Source: Chondrus crispus
Taxonomy: Eukaryota > Rhodophyta > Florideophyceae > Gigartinales > Gigartinaceae
NCBI RefSeq assembly: GCF_000350225.1
Contig: NW_005179224.1
Location: 37,600-101,599 of the forward strand
Reading direction: 5' to 3'
DNA: 64,000 bases
This document shows, one piece after another, positions 48,187 to 59,761 of the stretch (the stretch's first letter is position 1; each line of letters starts with the position of its first letter). The notes below the pieces were generated by a model that saw only the letters and a program-made list of their open reading frames with translations, did not search any database and had not been told where the DNA came from. The position numbers and the translations under genes are program-made.

Positions 48187-49660
48187 TGATACTGTTGAGG
48201 ACGTCCGACGCAGTCAGTATTGCTGGCCCTAACCCTGCTACCTACGATGGGTCGAACGGGTCAGATGTTCCCAAGTTTCTGTTAGTATGCAAAAACATTG
48301 TTGTGCACTGAGGGGGTAGAGGATGGATCCCCCTCGGGCAGAGCGCGCGCGTTCGGGCGCGTGTTGGGGGTTCGGGAGATCATCCGTAAAAGAACCGGTA
48401 CGGGGCCGGGCGCTATGCGCAGTAGGGAATTAAAAGGGAAAAGGAAGTAAAGGACACTCCCAGGAGGGCCGGAGCGGTTGGGACAGGCTGGCGCGCACGC
48501 TACCGCAGTCGAGCAGGGGACGCACGGTAGAGTTAGGTGGTAATCTGGGATGTAGATAGCTCGCGTGGTACCGTAGTGTGACGAGGACCGGCCCCAAGCT
48601 ACGACTCCAGTTCCAGAAACTCAGATTGAAGACCCAAGGCTTGGTGAGAATTTACTTCTGGTCGGACGTCGGCTATATACTAGCCGGCGTGGGAGCTATA
48701 ATTAATTAAACTGAACAATACTAAATTAAAACGGCGTCGGTGGCCGGAGAACTCCCGGTGGGGAGGTATGACGACCTCTTACACGTGGGAGATTGACACT
48801 TGCACACCCGTAGTAGCGGGTCGTAGGTACACGTGGCTCGTGGTACCCGTTTCCATGGGTACACGTGGGGAGGGTCGCGCTGGCCGGGGATGCGCCACCA
48901 GGGACAGGTGCCCTGAGAAAAGAATGGTGGGTCAGTGCACTACAAACATGATCATGCGTGGTAAGCCGAACGAGGAGAATGCAGGAGCTATCTTATGCCA
49001 CCTCGGAGGTGCCGCGTTCGACTACTACCATGACACCGACAGTCATAATGCAAGTCTGACCGAGGCTGCCAGTAACTGGGACGGTGTGAACAGCGCTCTG
49101 TCAGGCCGTCTTATGGTGACAGCTAGGCCTGAAGAAAACATCCAGAAGGCTATGAGTTGCCGATTAGATAGTGGAAACTTGCTCGCTTCGATGGCTGAAA
49201 TGGAAAAAACTCTACTCGAAAGCTGGTTTCAACAACGAATCGAAGTACAGATTGCTACGAAATGCCGTAATGGTACATCTGGACGTTGCTTAGTTCCCGA
49301 CCTATCGCTCTCCGTCGACTAACGAAGAACTGATGAAGACCGTGAAGGACTTTACCGCAGGTCGTGACTCCTTCCAGGTGGCTAAATCTTGTGCACATTC
49401 CGTCGACCCTGTAGCGCCCAGGCGTGTATTGATGCGTACTGATATGGATCCTCGACATGACAAGCTCAACAATAATGTAGATTAGCACTGCCCACACCAT
49501 GAGACTCGTTGTCCGACGTGTGGAAAGGTAGAACACACCACTGAGACGTGCTGGTCCCGTTTTGCAAGAAAGAATGTGGTTCGAGCGCGCCCCTAAGGTA
49601 ACGCTGGCGCGGGAAGCGCTTATGGACCCGAGCGAGGCGTTTCTGCCAAAGACAACAGTG
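48187..49660 (+). pseudogene. Gypsy element 2 gag, interrupted
   Basis: Gag starts at ATG 48187 (a PATYDGSNGSDV phrase follows) and is cut at 48308 by a solo LTR. It resumes at 48941 (MIMRGKPNEENAGAILCHL) and runs in shifting frames to a zinc knuckle of the CCHC type, CPTCGKVEHTTETC (about 49508-49549). Several stops and frameshifts make it dead. Confidence 0.75.
48309..48934. mobile_element. Solo LTR, 626 bp, in gag of gypsy element 2
   Basis: TGAGGGGGTAG...GGTGGGTCA, flanked by GTGCAC at 48303-48308 and 48935-48940, a 6-bp direct repeat. It is rich in CACGTG/GTACAC palindromes near its right end. Unrelated in sequence to the other LTRs here. Confidence 0.7.
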
Positions 49661-50139
49661 GCGAAGCCACCAGAGATTATAAGCTGGTCAAAGTCATGAC
49701 TAAGTCCACGAAGAGAGAATTGGTGGCAGCTACGAAACGCAACGCCGAAGGAGAAACCTTGCCGAAACAGTGGAAGAATTTTGAAGAAGTTTCGGTTCCG
49801 AGGCTACTGAATCCCACTCCAGTAGCACCCTGGGGAACTCTCGCTTGTAACAAGCCGCTGAGAGTGCCGAGATTGAAGGCTGCGCGTCAGAAGAAGAAGA
49901 ATGTTTCAAAGAAGGCGGCGCTTCAGGAGCACGTCGGCAAGTACAAAGTCGTATCAGAGCTAAGGAATGCACGGTCTGGCCTAACCTTTGAGCAACTTGC
50001 CCGTGTAGATGCTGAAGGATCAGGGAAGGAGATGAAGCGCCTTTTCTGCAGGAGGTTGGGACGTTCTCGCGGCTTTGCTGGCCCTACGGATGTCTTCCCG
50101 AGACGTCTTTGCCTGTTTACTGTTCAAATATATTGAACC

Positions 50140-53100
50140 GATGCCCAATAACTACTGGATTCGGGTGCAGTGCCAAACATTGTGTCGCCGCTCATGAAGG
50201 GGCTGTACCTGAAGCCAGAGAGCACGAAGAAACACATAACTGTGACTGATAGGAAGAGTTCCCCGTGTGTTGGATCATTGCGCCAGATCCTAGTCTCCTT
50301 CTGGGGGCTGGTGAGCAAGATGAACTTTCTCGTCCCTACGGGAACACCGTATGACATGATCGTGGGGATGCCGTCGTTGGAGGAGCTCCAAACGTGCATT
50401 TATCTGTGTCAACAACATGTCCAAGTAATTGCGAGTGCTGAAACGATTCGTCTCAGTCTTAAGATGGGTGACGACCGCAAAAGGCCTGGATCCGCTACTG
50501 ATAGCGGAGATTTCACGTCATATTCGGGGGCCCTACCGGCTGACTCGACTGATACGGATGAATAATTCCTATTATCACGACGTCATCGGGTGCCGTTTGA
50601 ACCAGACCTTGCCTGGGCGGGAGCAGCCGCTGACACAGCGGCCGAAGATCCCCATGCTGGACTTCCGGACCTGGTTGGGGAAGACTCATAGTGCAAGTTG
50701 GCAGATGAGAAACAGAATAGCGATGGGAAGGAAGGACTTCTCATGTTCAAGCTGAGCCATATCAGCAAAGAGAACGCCGACCGCATAATATGTTCCATGG
50801 AGAGCATGGGAATAGCCGCATGGTCTTTGGATGACCTCAGGTCGGCAGATGTCCCTGTGTCATATTCTTTTGAGGTGACCGATGACACACCAACTTTGTA
50901 TGCCGTTCGGAGGCTCCCTCCAAGACACAACGCGGTAGTGCGTGAGGAGATCGATATGATGCAGAAGGCAGTGATCATTATTCCCTAAGTAGCTCCTTGG
51001 TCGTTCCCAGTCGTCATCGGGACGAAGAAGAACGCGTCATCGGGACGAAGAAGAACGGAAAATCTCGCTTCTGTGCCAACTACACCGCGCTGAACCGCGT
51101 GACGAAAGCCGAAAAGTGGCCTTTGCCTATAATGGAAGAGATATTCGACGACCTTGACGGAAGCAGAGTCTTCACTACCCTGGACTTGGTCTCCTGGTAT
51201 CGGCAAGTGTGGATGGCCTCATGGTGCAAAGAACAGAAGAAGTTTGTCTGTCAGCATGGGACCTTTCAATATGACGTGATGCATGCCGTTCTGCCTCATG
51301 AATGGTCCTTCAACATTTCAGAGGATCATGGATGGCGTATTCAGGAACCTGCCATTTGTCCGAGTATACCCTTATGACGTGGTCATTTTGTTGGAGTCCT
51401 TAGAAGTCCATGTTGACCACTTGCTCCAAGTGTTCGAGCTGATCGCTTGCAGTGGATTAGTTGAAGCTTGCAAAGTGTTCCTTCACACAATGACAGACCC
51501 GGCTATTGGGGCACGTTATCGGAAGAGAGGGCATTGATGTGGATCCGGAGAAGACATCGATCGTTTGGAACGCCCCAGAGCCGCGCACCAAGACATATTT
51601 ACGAAGCTCCCTGGGGCTAGCGGGGTACTACTGCCGATTTATTCCCAAGTTCGGAGAAGTCTCTGTGTCGTTGCACGCTGTTACCTCTGGTAAGGTCGAA
51701 TTCAAATTTACGGAAGAGATGAGAGCCGCCTTCCAGGAGCTGGAGCGGAGGGTGAAGTCTCCTCTACTGTTTGCGGTCCCTAAGTTAACCCTTCGTGGTC
51801 CAGACATACGCGTCCAACGTTGCAGTGGGTGCAGTTCTGACTCAAAAGAATAATAATAAGAAGGTCCACTCGATGCAGTACGCCAGCAGGACTCTGACGG
51901 AGGCTGAGAAGATTTACTCTACCTCTGAGATGGAGGCGTTAGCGGTGACCTTAACCCTCAAGAAGCTGCGAGCGTATTCGCTCTCAACGCAAAAGTCCAA
52001 GTTGATTACGGTTCACAAATCACTTCAGTATGCGTTCAAGAAGAAATACGTCCACGGTAGACTTGGCCGTTGGTTGGATTTCCTGGCGGAGTACGAATTC
52101 GAGATATTGTACCGCCCCGGCCCAAAGAATTGTGTCGCTGACTTTCCCTCGCGTCTTCGATACGACGAGAAGAGGTGCGAAAAGGACGAGGTAGGCCTGG
52201 TATGGGCCGTAGCATTTACGAACGGAGATATGTTGGGAGATATGGAACCTCACGTTGAGAACACGTACCGTTACCTTGAAGGTGAAGAGATGGTTAAGCA
52301 AGATGTTACGCAGATGCGCAGAATCAAGAAGAACTCCAGGCTGTTCTTTACTTGGAATGGGAGACTGTTTCGACGAACAAAGAACGGGATCAGAACAATT
52401 CCTTCTCAGAAGACTCGCCTGCAGATATTTCGTTCGCTGCATGACGACAAGGGTCGCCAAGATTATACAACAACGAAGCAGTTCGTGCTTGATAGGTACT
52501 AGTAATCGGGGGTTCATCGCGATATCTATGCGTCCGTACAAAGATATGAACGCTGCCAAAAGGATGCACCCATCCCGACATACAAGGTCACGGCTGTGAT
52601 ACCAGCCTCTCAGCTCTTTGAGACGTGCTCGATAGACTTTGCTGGACCCCTACCAAAGATGAAGAACGGAAGCGCTACATTTTGATCGCAGTCGAACATC
52701 TGACGAGATGGCCCCAGGCTTGGGCTACCGAAACTGCTACGTCGGCGAAAGTTGTCAAGTTCGTGAAGAAAGGGATCATCCATTCGTTTGGTCCTCCTCG
52801 GACTATCGTCTCCGATAATGCAACATGTTTCAGCGCGAAAGCGTTGAAAAACTTCAAGTCACAACACGGAATTTCGCGCCTACGCTCCTATTTCCAACGG
52901 AAAAGACGAGCGTATGGTCGGGACTATCAAGCGTTCAATTCGGAAGACGCGATTAGGTCAGGGCGGCGCTAGCTGCAGATGTGAATCCGCGCTGAAGCAT
53001 AATCTCAACGGGTACAGGCGACGCCGACTGTCGGACGGGTTCTCCCCGTTCGTGCTGATGTATGGAATGAAGCTGCCCTTGCAACGGCAGACCTATCCGA

Positions 53101-53393
53101 ACCAAATCCCATGGTGTGGCGTTCAGGGGCGTAACTTGGAACTATTGGCGACTCTCGCGCTCCGATCGACGAGGACTGGTAAACAGGAGGAGAGAAGCTG
53201 CAAGAGGATGACTGTTATCTCGCAAAGGCAGTTCAACATAGATGATCAAGTTCTGGTCGCCCGAGGAATAGCCTTGGGAGAGCTGCCGAAGTGTCCTTTT
53301 CGGAAATCGAGGTACTACGGCCCCTGCCCGGTAGTACGGGCCAATCACCCGCAGTACACCCTTGTGTCGCCGGGCTTGCGTTAAAGTCGAAAG
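50140..53393 (+). pseudogene. Gypsy element 2 pol, decayed
   Basis: In order: protease with LDSGAVPN (about 50155) and IVGMPSLEEL; RT from about 51000 (IGTKKNGKSRFCANYTALN, LDLVSWYRQ); the active-site region reads YPYDVV where YxDD is expected; the tether and RNase H (LTEAEKIYSTSEMEALAV, about 51790-52160); integrase with IDFAGPLPKM, SDNATCF and KDERMVGTIK (about 52630-52930), so all three catalytic acids can be found across frames. A perfect 23-bp tandem duplication at 51012-51057 shifts the RT frame. Stops and shifts occur throughout. Confidence 0.85.
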
Positions 53394-55062
53394 TCGACAT
53401 GACATGCACGCACGACATTTAATCCCGTTTATTCAGAAACCCGCACATCTTAAGTAGATATGGCACATTGTACTACTAAGCATGTTTTAGAAGATGACTC
53501 AGATGGATTGCGTTTCTTATGGATGAAATTTCTTTGTTGCTACCAGAAGGACTCTCTCGCACGACGGCCCTTACTATGTGAGAGGATGGGGCCACTATTA
53601 CCTCGACGAACCCTCTTCTTCTTATTTTCCTGGCTGGGACTCTTGGTGACGCTTCTATCCCGTTTTTTCATTTGGCGCCCGACGCGCATATCGTCAAAGT
53701 ACTGGAACTTGGTCGGGCCGCCAGCGGGGCAGCACAAGCGGAGAGAACGTTTCGTGAGCCGCATGAGATATCGCTCAGCACAGTCTTAAATAAACGCCAG
53801 TTCTATCCGTGCGTCTAGACAAATCCCGAGCTGTAGGCGATGAGTGTCAATAAGACGGAGGACGTAAACAATCGCTTCCACAATTGTCGACAGTTGAAGT
53901 AGCTATCCAACGTCAGAACTCCGCCATAACGGAGATCTGACACTTGACCTGCCTTGAACGGATGCCCTGTAGTGCAATACCCGGCCTGCGAAAGGGACAT
54001 CAGGGGGGTACTGTAGTCCGGATTTGGGGACTTCATGAAAATAATAGTGTAAAATGAATCACACTGCAGTGCGATTCATTTTACACTATTATTTTAATTA
54101 TTTATTTTTATTTAGTAACAAATTAATTATCTAACATTAGATTCGATTTAGGATCTAGCGCCGAGAGCTACTGCAGTGACTCCGGCGAGGCGATATACAC
54201 CTTAGCCCTCTGACTCACGAGTCAGTAAAGGTAACCTGAGTTGCCAGAGTTTGATATCGCCTTGGTCGAAGTCCGTCTTTTACAAGACCTTCTCTTCTAC
54301 TCTAACCTACGGTATCCTTTGCGCTCGGGGGTCCCCTTTTTCCTTATCAATTTTCCTTTACTTCCCTATCCTAATTTCCCTTAATCTTGAGTTGGTCCCA
54401 CCTTGTAGGATTGCGATCCGCAACGTGACGTCATTAGCCATCGGGCTTCTGTGTGGGTGCACCAGTGGTGCTTTTCTCAGCGTTGGTTCCATCGGAATCT
54501 GGTTGCGACCGATTTGGTGTTGGTACTTTGCCATCGGGCAGTACGACGGTGTAGCGCTGCTACGTTTTATTCTTTCCCGACGGGCTACGTTGCGACTTCC
54601 CCGTCGAAGACCTTATCAAGGGTATAAGGTGTACAAGGCGCTCTTCGAGCATTGGATTTACAACGCATCGGACCAGGTTTACCTAGACACCCCTCCGAAC
54701 TCGTCGAGCAGTTGCCTTTACAAGTTTCTACCACCATTTACCGATCCCGGGCTGGGCCCTTCTCTTTGCCCCCCCTCTATCAAGGATCCGAGCTACTGCG
54801 GGCCGCAAACCCGCTTAAAGAGGACAGGGAGCTTCGAACACTCCGTAGCGCTGTGCCGGTGGCAGTTGTTGTTTTTGTTGTTGTTGTTTGTGTTGGACCG
54901 TCGGACCTTGGTCTCTGCCTGACAGGCGCATTGCACTACAAAAGTGGTCTCCCGACCTAGAATTAGTTCTGTCTACAACAAGCAAGTGGTCTGGGTACGG
55001 AGTCTCTTTTTTAATTTTTTGTTCGTATCTTTTTTTTAGGTTCGTTCGCTACGCAGAACGAA
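53394..55062. other. Non-genic, may include LTR sequence of a gypsy element
   Basis: Between two decayed gypsy elements. The longest frame (54251-54922, 223 codons) gives a hydrophobic, Ser/Leu-rich product I do not recognise, more likely LTR or leader sequence of the element that follows. A TTTTTTTAG/G at about 55038 could be an intron acceptor upstream of gag. A large hairpin lies at 54038-54095. Confidence 0.4.
54038..54095. repeat. 58-nt near-perfect hairpin
   Basis: A 23-bp arm (54038-54060) is exactly reverse-complemented at 54073-54095; the centre is CACTGCAGTG, itself palindromic, with one mismatched pair between inner and outer stems. Architecture is the same as the hairpin at 441-496, although the sequence differs. 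Confidence 0.88.
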
Positions 55063-58000
55063 GTCAAAAAGCGCACCCCAAGACGTCAGTCCCGGGGCGA
55101 GCGAGAGCGGATCGGCACGGGCGTCGAGGATCCCGAGGGGTCCTCGCACCCGGAGCGAGGCCAATACGGCCACGGATCCCGGAGATGAAGAATCCCCTAC
55201 GGGGATTGCCGCCGACAAGAATGACCTCGACGAGAAGTTTGACAAGATGGGCAGCGAAATTCACCGAGAGAATAAGAACATTCTGGACGATGAAATAGCC
55301 CTGTTGCAAAAGCAACTTGGGTTGCAAAATTCCGAGTTCCACACGGCGTTGGAAGAGCTGACCGCGCACGTGGGACTCGTCGAGAAAAAATGGCGACGGG
55401 ACCGACGGCATCGAGCCGGAGGTCCTCGTTTCATTGAAGCTTTCGGTCAAGGACGCGAGACGCGACGCGAATCAAGCCTTGGAGTCCTTAGGAAAATTAA
55501 GAACAAGCATCGATGACCGATTCGATCGCGCCGCGCAACGTCTCAAGGACCTTGAGCAAGCTGCGGATCAAGCTCCGGAAAGATCGGACGACGAACCGCT
55601 CCCTTCGGGTAGAGAGGGCGACCGTCGGTTTAAGAAGGACAAACCCGCTCGTCAGCGGAGCTCCAAGTCGAAGCCCTCAAAGAAGGACAAGCGACGTACA
55701 AGCAAGGGTCACTGTAGTGACGATCCCGAGGACCGCGACTCACAGTCGGAGTCGCTTAGTCCCCCTGAAGATGGTAACGGCGGTTCGTCGAACCATTCGG
55801 GCGATTCGGAACGCCGTTCAGAAGAAAGAAACGGAATTTCGTCAAGCAAGAAAATTTCCTCTAGACGAGGCGGAGTCACTTCGTCCGCCTCGCGGAGAGA
55901 CAAGGACGCGGAGCCCGAAGATGTTGCAACGCGGTGCGGGCCGCGATGGGAGGAGTTGGAGGAGCTGAATCCGACCAACTACCTCTTCAAGAAATTACTT
56001 TCGTACCGAACGTACCGCTTGCGGAACCCGCAGACATATTTGTCAAGTTCCCGGCGGACCGCCGTGCGAAAAATCAGGAGAGATATTCCGCCTAAGGTAA
56101 AGAAGGACAACACGTTCACAGGTGAGGACGGGGTCCTTGTGTTGGATTTTTTGGCAAAGTTAGTTCAAGAGTTTGATACTCAAGAAATGAACGAGGGGCA
56201 AGCGATCCGCTTGTAGCCCGAATTTCTAAGCAGCATCGCCTTGAGACAGTACAGTTCTGTGTCTCAGACGGCCGGGTCCCATCATGGAAAGTGTAGCATA
56301 AACACCCCCAGACGACTGGAGGTGTATGCGCAGTTCGACCTGTAGACCCCGGATCGGAGAAGGGGTGAAGCGGGCCAACCAGCTACGGAACCGGGCTCGG
56401 GCCCGGGTAGCGGTGGTAAAGCGGGAGCGAGCAGGGACGCGCGCACGCACGAGCGGATCGACGCCTCGACGCCCCGGAGCAGCACTGGGTGACGTACAAG
56501 TGCTGCCGGGCGGAGGCGGTTCCGTGCTCGCTCGCGTGCTGCGCGTCCACTCCGGCTCGGCTCCGACTAAACGCGCGCGAGGAGCGAAGGCGACGTTTAG
56601 AATAAGCTGGGTCGACTGACCTTGGCGGTCGGTTGAGGACAAGCCTGTGCTTGTCCCCCTCCGCCGCCGTCGGTCCGCTCCATATTTAATATACAAAACA
56701 CTCTATCATAACACTACAGTACCGAGGCACTGTAGTGGGCTACTGTAGTGCAGGTCGGCCTGCACTGTAATACTGTCAGCTATGTCGAGGCTGACAGTAC
56801 ACGTATCACCCGTGGTGCGTGCGCGCTTCGTTCGCGCGCTGTACACGTGTGCACGTGTATGCGCATGTCCCTTGTCCCCGTGGTGTACACGTGGACACGC
56901 GCGGTGGTACTGTAGAGCTCGACGCTCTACAGTAGCTGATCTAGTTCTTGATCTAATCTAATTTAAACCCCCAGGGCGGGGTTATACTACAGAAAGGTGT
57001 CCGTTTGGCCAGAGGCCGTACAGTGGTTGTTGAGAAGTTTTGCAACCGGCGAGGCGATCCGTCAAGTCGTGCCCGCATTGCGAGAAGTTCAGTAAAGACC
57101 GTCTGAAGACGAGATGGGAATTTTACAATCGCCTAACAGACGGGAGTAATCGCTGTGGGAATGTTTATTCCAAGGAGGAGCAGATGACAATGTTCATCGA
57201 GGGGCTAGATGCCAGTATTAAGCCCATGGTCTCGCAGTATCGACAAGATAACCGAGATGTCTCATTTTTGACATTGGTAAATTACGCAAAGGCGCATGGC
57301 TCGGCGAGCCGCGCCAAGGACAAGAAGACCAAGAAGGTCACGATTCAGACGCCGTCGACGTTCAGGGCGGGGAAGAAGCCGAGGGCTTCTTATCCCGGTC
57401 GTAAGGGTCACGCCGCAGTCCACTTAGCCGAGTCAATCTCCGCGTCAGATGAACGCGGTGCGCACGGAAGCAGCGAAAGTCATTATGAAGGAGCATTGGT
57501 AGCCGAAGGAAATTTTATTGAGCCATCGGAGGGCTACGGACACGAGGACTACGGGGCAAGCGGGTCGTCAACTTTACCGACGCCCACATACACGACGGAG
57601 TCGTTTTCAGAGCCCACGGATCCCGTGATGATGTTCCGGGGTCGCGGCCACACGCCGGTGCCGTGCAATTCGATGGAAGACAAAAGGTACAACGCTTCGA
57701 AGGCCAGGCTGGATGGAAAGGCCGCAACATCAAGGAAGGCCGCCGGCCCGTGGAGGACCTAGGCCGCGATATCTCGTCAAGAAGCACGGACTGGTGTGCT
57801 ATCACTGTTACGAAAAGGGGCACGCTGCGCCAACGTGCATTCTTTCCCTACAGGAAATGCACCGAGTTTTGGGAAATTATGAGGCGTTGTCTCCGATGGA
57901 AAGGTTAGGGATACCATCGACGAGTTATCTGAAGGTCAAGAATTGGTTCGATTCGCAGACGGCGAGCACGCAGAGTGCTTCAACGCCGAGGCCGAACCAA

Positions 58001-58457
58001 CCCTTCAGAGGGCTCGCCGCGGGGCCCGCGTCGCCGGACGTGAGAAGGAACCCGCAGCCGCAGGGAAACTAGAGAGGGGGAATCTCGAGGGAGTCACGAG
58101 AGGCGCAGGTTCAACGTACTGCATCCGGGACTCAGTCCCGTTCCCCGCTCTAGCAAGAAGGGAAGGCCTCGACGAGGAGGTAGTTGAAATAGGGGGTAAG
58201 CGAAAGGAGCCGACTGTTGTCAAGAAAATTCTAAGTCGAGACAAGAATCGTCCGATGGATCATATTCGTAGGCCCTGGTACAGGGTTAAGCGACAAGAGT
58301 GTCCTGACAAGATCTTGGTCCTCGCGCGAAAAAACTACAAAGTTTACGCGGATATTGGATCAACGGTCGGATTGATGAGTCGAGTGTTGTCTGTGTTGGA
58401 CACAGATGCCGGACCGAATTTGGTTCGAAGGTCGGAACTTCCGGCAGGAATGGAAAT
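55063..58457 (+). pseudogene. Gypsy element 3 gag-protease, interrupted
   Basis: The gag begins with a charged coiled-coil region (55063-55560, one frameshift in the A run near 55387), then a Lys/Arg/Ser-rich segment (55560-55930), then a capsid-like region (NPTNYLFKKLL ... FLAKLVQEFDTQEMNEGQAIR), a TAG at 56214-56216, and a solo LTR at 56292-56991. The frame resumes in phase after the LTR (VWPEAVQWLLRSFATGEAIRQ), then FIEGLDASIKPMVSQ, an Arg/Lys-rich stretch, a CCHC zinc knuckle (CYHCYEKGHAAPTC, about 57800-57842) and the start of a protease whose active site reads DTDA instead of DTGA (about 58400). It is cut again at 58457 by another solo LTR. Confidence 0.75.
56292..56991. mobile_element. 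Solo LTR, 700 bp, hairpin-rich, in gag
   Basis: TGTAGCATAAAC...GGTTATACTACA with a perfect 5-bp target duplication GAAAG (56287-56291 and 56992-56996). Between 56720 and 56940 it contains a series of small perfect hairpins: CTACAG/CTGTAG, AGTGCAGG/CCTGCACT, CTGTCAGC/GCTGACAG, GCGCGC/GCGCGC, nested CACGTG/GTACAC palindromes and CTGTAGAGC/GCTCTACAG. Confidence 0.88.
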
Positions 58458-59049
58458 TGTGGTACAATTCCACACCACGACCCCCGATGGGAGATGAGCA
58501 CCGCCTGGACGGGCGGTTACTACTGTAGCAATCGTGCACGCGCCGTCGGAAAGCGCAGTAGTACCTCCACGGCGTACACGTGGCATAACCGTCGACGCCG
58601 GTCGTGACCACGGGCACACGTGTGCGACCCGTCCGGTAAGTAATTAGCAATTAGTAGTTAATGGCACAAATTAGCCAATTTAGCACAGTAGCTGGTATAC
58701 AGTAAGTAACAGCTACTGTAGCGGGACAGGTGTCCTGGCGTCCCACTTAGGGGTTAAGACCGGGGGCACCTGCCCCGTTCCAGTAAACGGGGGCAGACTC
58801 GCCCTTCCCTTTACGGCTAAATGCTATCCCGTTCCGGTTTCCCTTTTAGTCTCAGGCTTCTAACCTGTGACCGGCCGTCCGGATCTAACACTATCGACCG
58901 GCTGCGCGTCACCGGCCACGTGAGCCTTCCTTCTTTTCGAGTCCTTCCGTACGGTTTGCGTTCGCGCGTGGGTTACCCAGCGGCGCGCGCTCCCTTACCT
59001 CTAACCTCCCTCGTTTCCGAGTGGTCGGGACGAAGGTAGTTATACCACA
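58458..59049. mobile_element. Solo LTR, 592 bp, in gypsy protease
   Basis: TGTGGTACAATT...GTTATACCACA with a perfect 5-bp duplication GAAAT (58453-58457 and 59050-59054). It is the same LTR as 38742-39336 and sits at the same target. The protease reading frame continues across it once the LTR and one GAAAT are discounted. Confidence 0.92.
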
Positions 59050-59165
59050 GAAATTTTGGTGTCCTACGGACCAACCCAAGACATTGGCGACGCCAACAAT
59101 AGGCCACTCCGGACTCTCGACACAATTAAAATGCCTGAGATGGCTACTCGGCCAGTGCGTATATT
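59050..59165 (+). pseudogene. Gypsy element 3 protease, distal fragment
   Basis: Continuation of the protease started before 58457, in phase after removal of the solo LTR. It ends at the 3' end of the F5/8C gene; the remainder of pol is missing, so the element was truncated here before the segmental duplication. Confidence 0.6.
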
Positions 59166-59761
59166 GTTTGGTATGCTTGTTGCGATGATGGGGGTGTTGC
59201 TGCTTGAAGGTTGGTGTTCGGGTTCCATGTAACGTCTCCGACGGCTGGAGATGGGGTCGGAGTCGGGGTTGGAGCATTGGTCCGTGACGTATCAAATACC
59301 TCGATCTCCGTGATTGCAAAGTGTTCATTCCTGAGGATAAAACCGACTTTCAGATACCGGAACTGACCGGTAAGAACGACAGTATTCCAGTTGTTATAGG
59401 AAGGAGCAGTGGCAGTACCAAATGTCGTGTAATCCTGTCCGTTTGTGCTGGAGCCTTTGATGGTAAGCTTTGCCGATGGTGGAAACGGAATCTGGCCTGA
59501 AAAAAAGTTGAGCGAAGAGAGTGTGTACGACTGTCGTAGGTCCAGAATAGCGTCCCACGGATACTGGCTTTCCTGCCATTGATTGCCGGCGTGTGCCCAC
59601 GCTGTGCTGGATGCGAGAGCAAACGAGCCGTCAACTAAGACAGCGGCATTCGCTGAGTTGGAATTGTCAGAGGTAGTGATCGGCGAAATCTGCGCGATGG
59701 GGAGGGTTATGATGGACTGAAGGAAGACCAGAACGGTGGTGACCTTGAATAAGAAGTTCAT
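59144..59761 (-). CDS. Secreted F5/8C domain protein, copy 2
   Basis: 205 codons, starting at ATG 59761 with the same signal peptide (MNFLFKVTTVLVFL) and the same F5/8C domain as copy 1. Substitutions include Gly to Arg in the DLGQSY block and Lys-Ile to Thr-Phe near residue 113. The C-terminus after VTWNPNTNLQ is different from copy 1: a 4-bp indel near 59165 puts a stop after QTIYALAE. As in copy 1, the expected second module is replaced by retroelement-derived sequence, so both are truncated genes that may still make a one-domain secreted lectin-like protein. Confidence 0.7.
   Translation of the reverse strand: MNFLFKVTTVLVFLQSIITLPIAQISPITTSDNSNSANAAVLVDGSFALASSTAWAHAGNQWQESQYPWDAILDLRQSYTLSSLNFFSGQIPFPPSAKLTIKGSSTNGQDYTTFGTATAPSYNNWNTVVLTGQFRYLKVGFILRNEHFAITEIEVFDTSRTNAPTPTPTPSPAVGDVTWNPNTNLQAATPPSSQQAYQTIYALAE

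Noticed and set aside
54251-54922. 223-codon plus-strand frame as a membrane protein gene
   Set aside because: Hydrophobic but no coherent pattern, lies between decayed gypsy parts, and is probably LTR or leader sequence.
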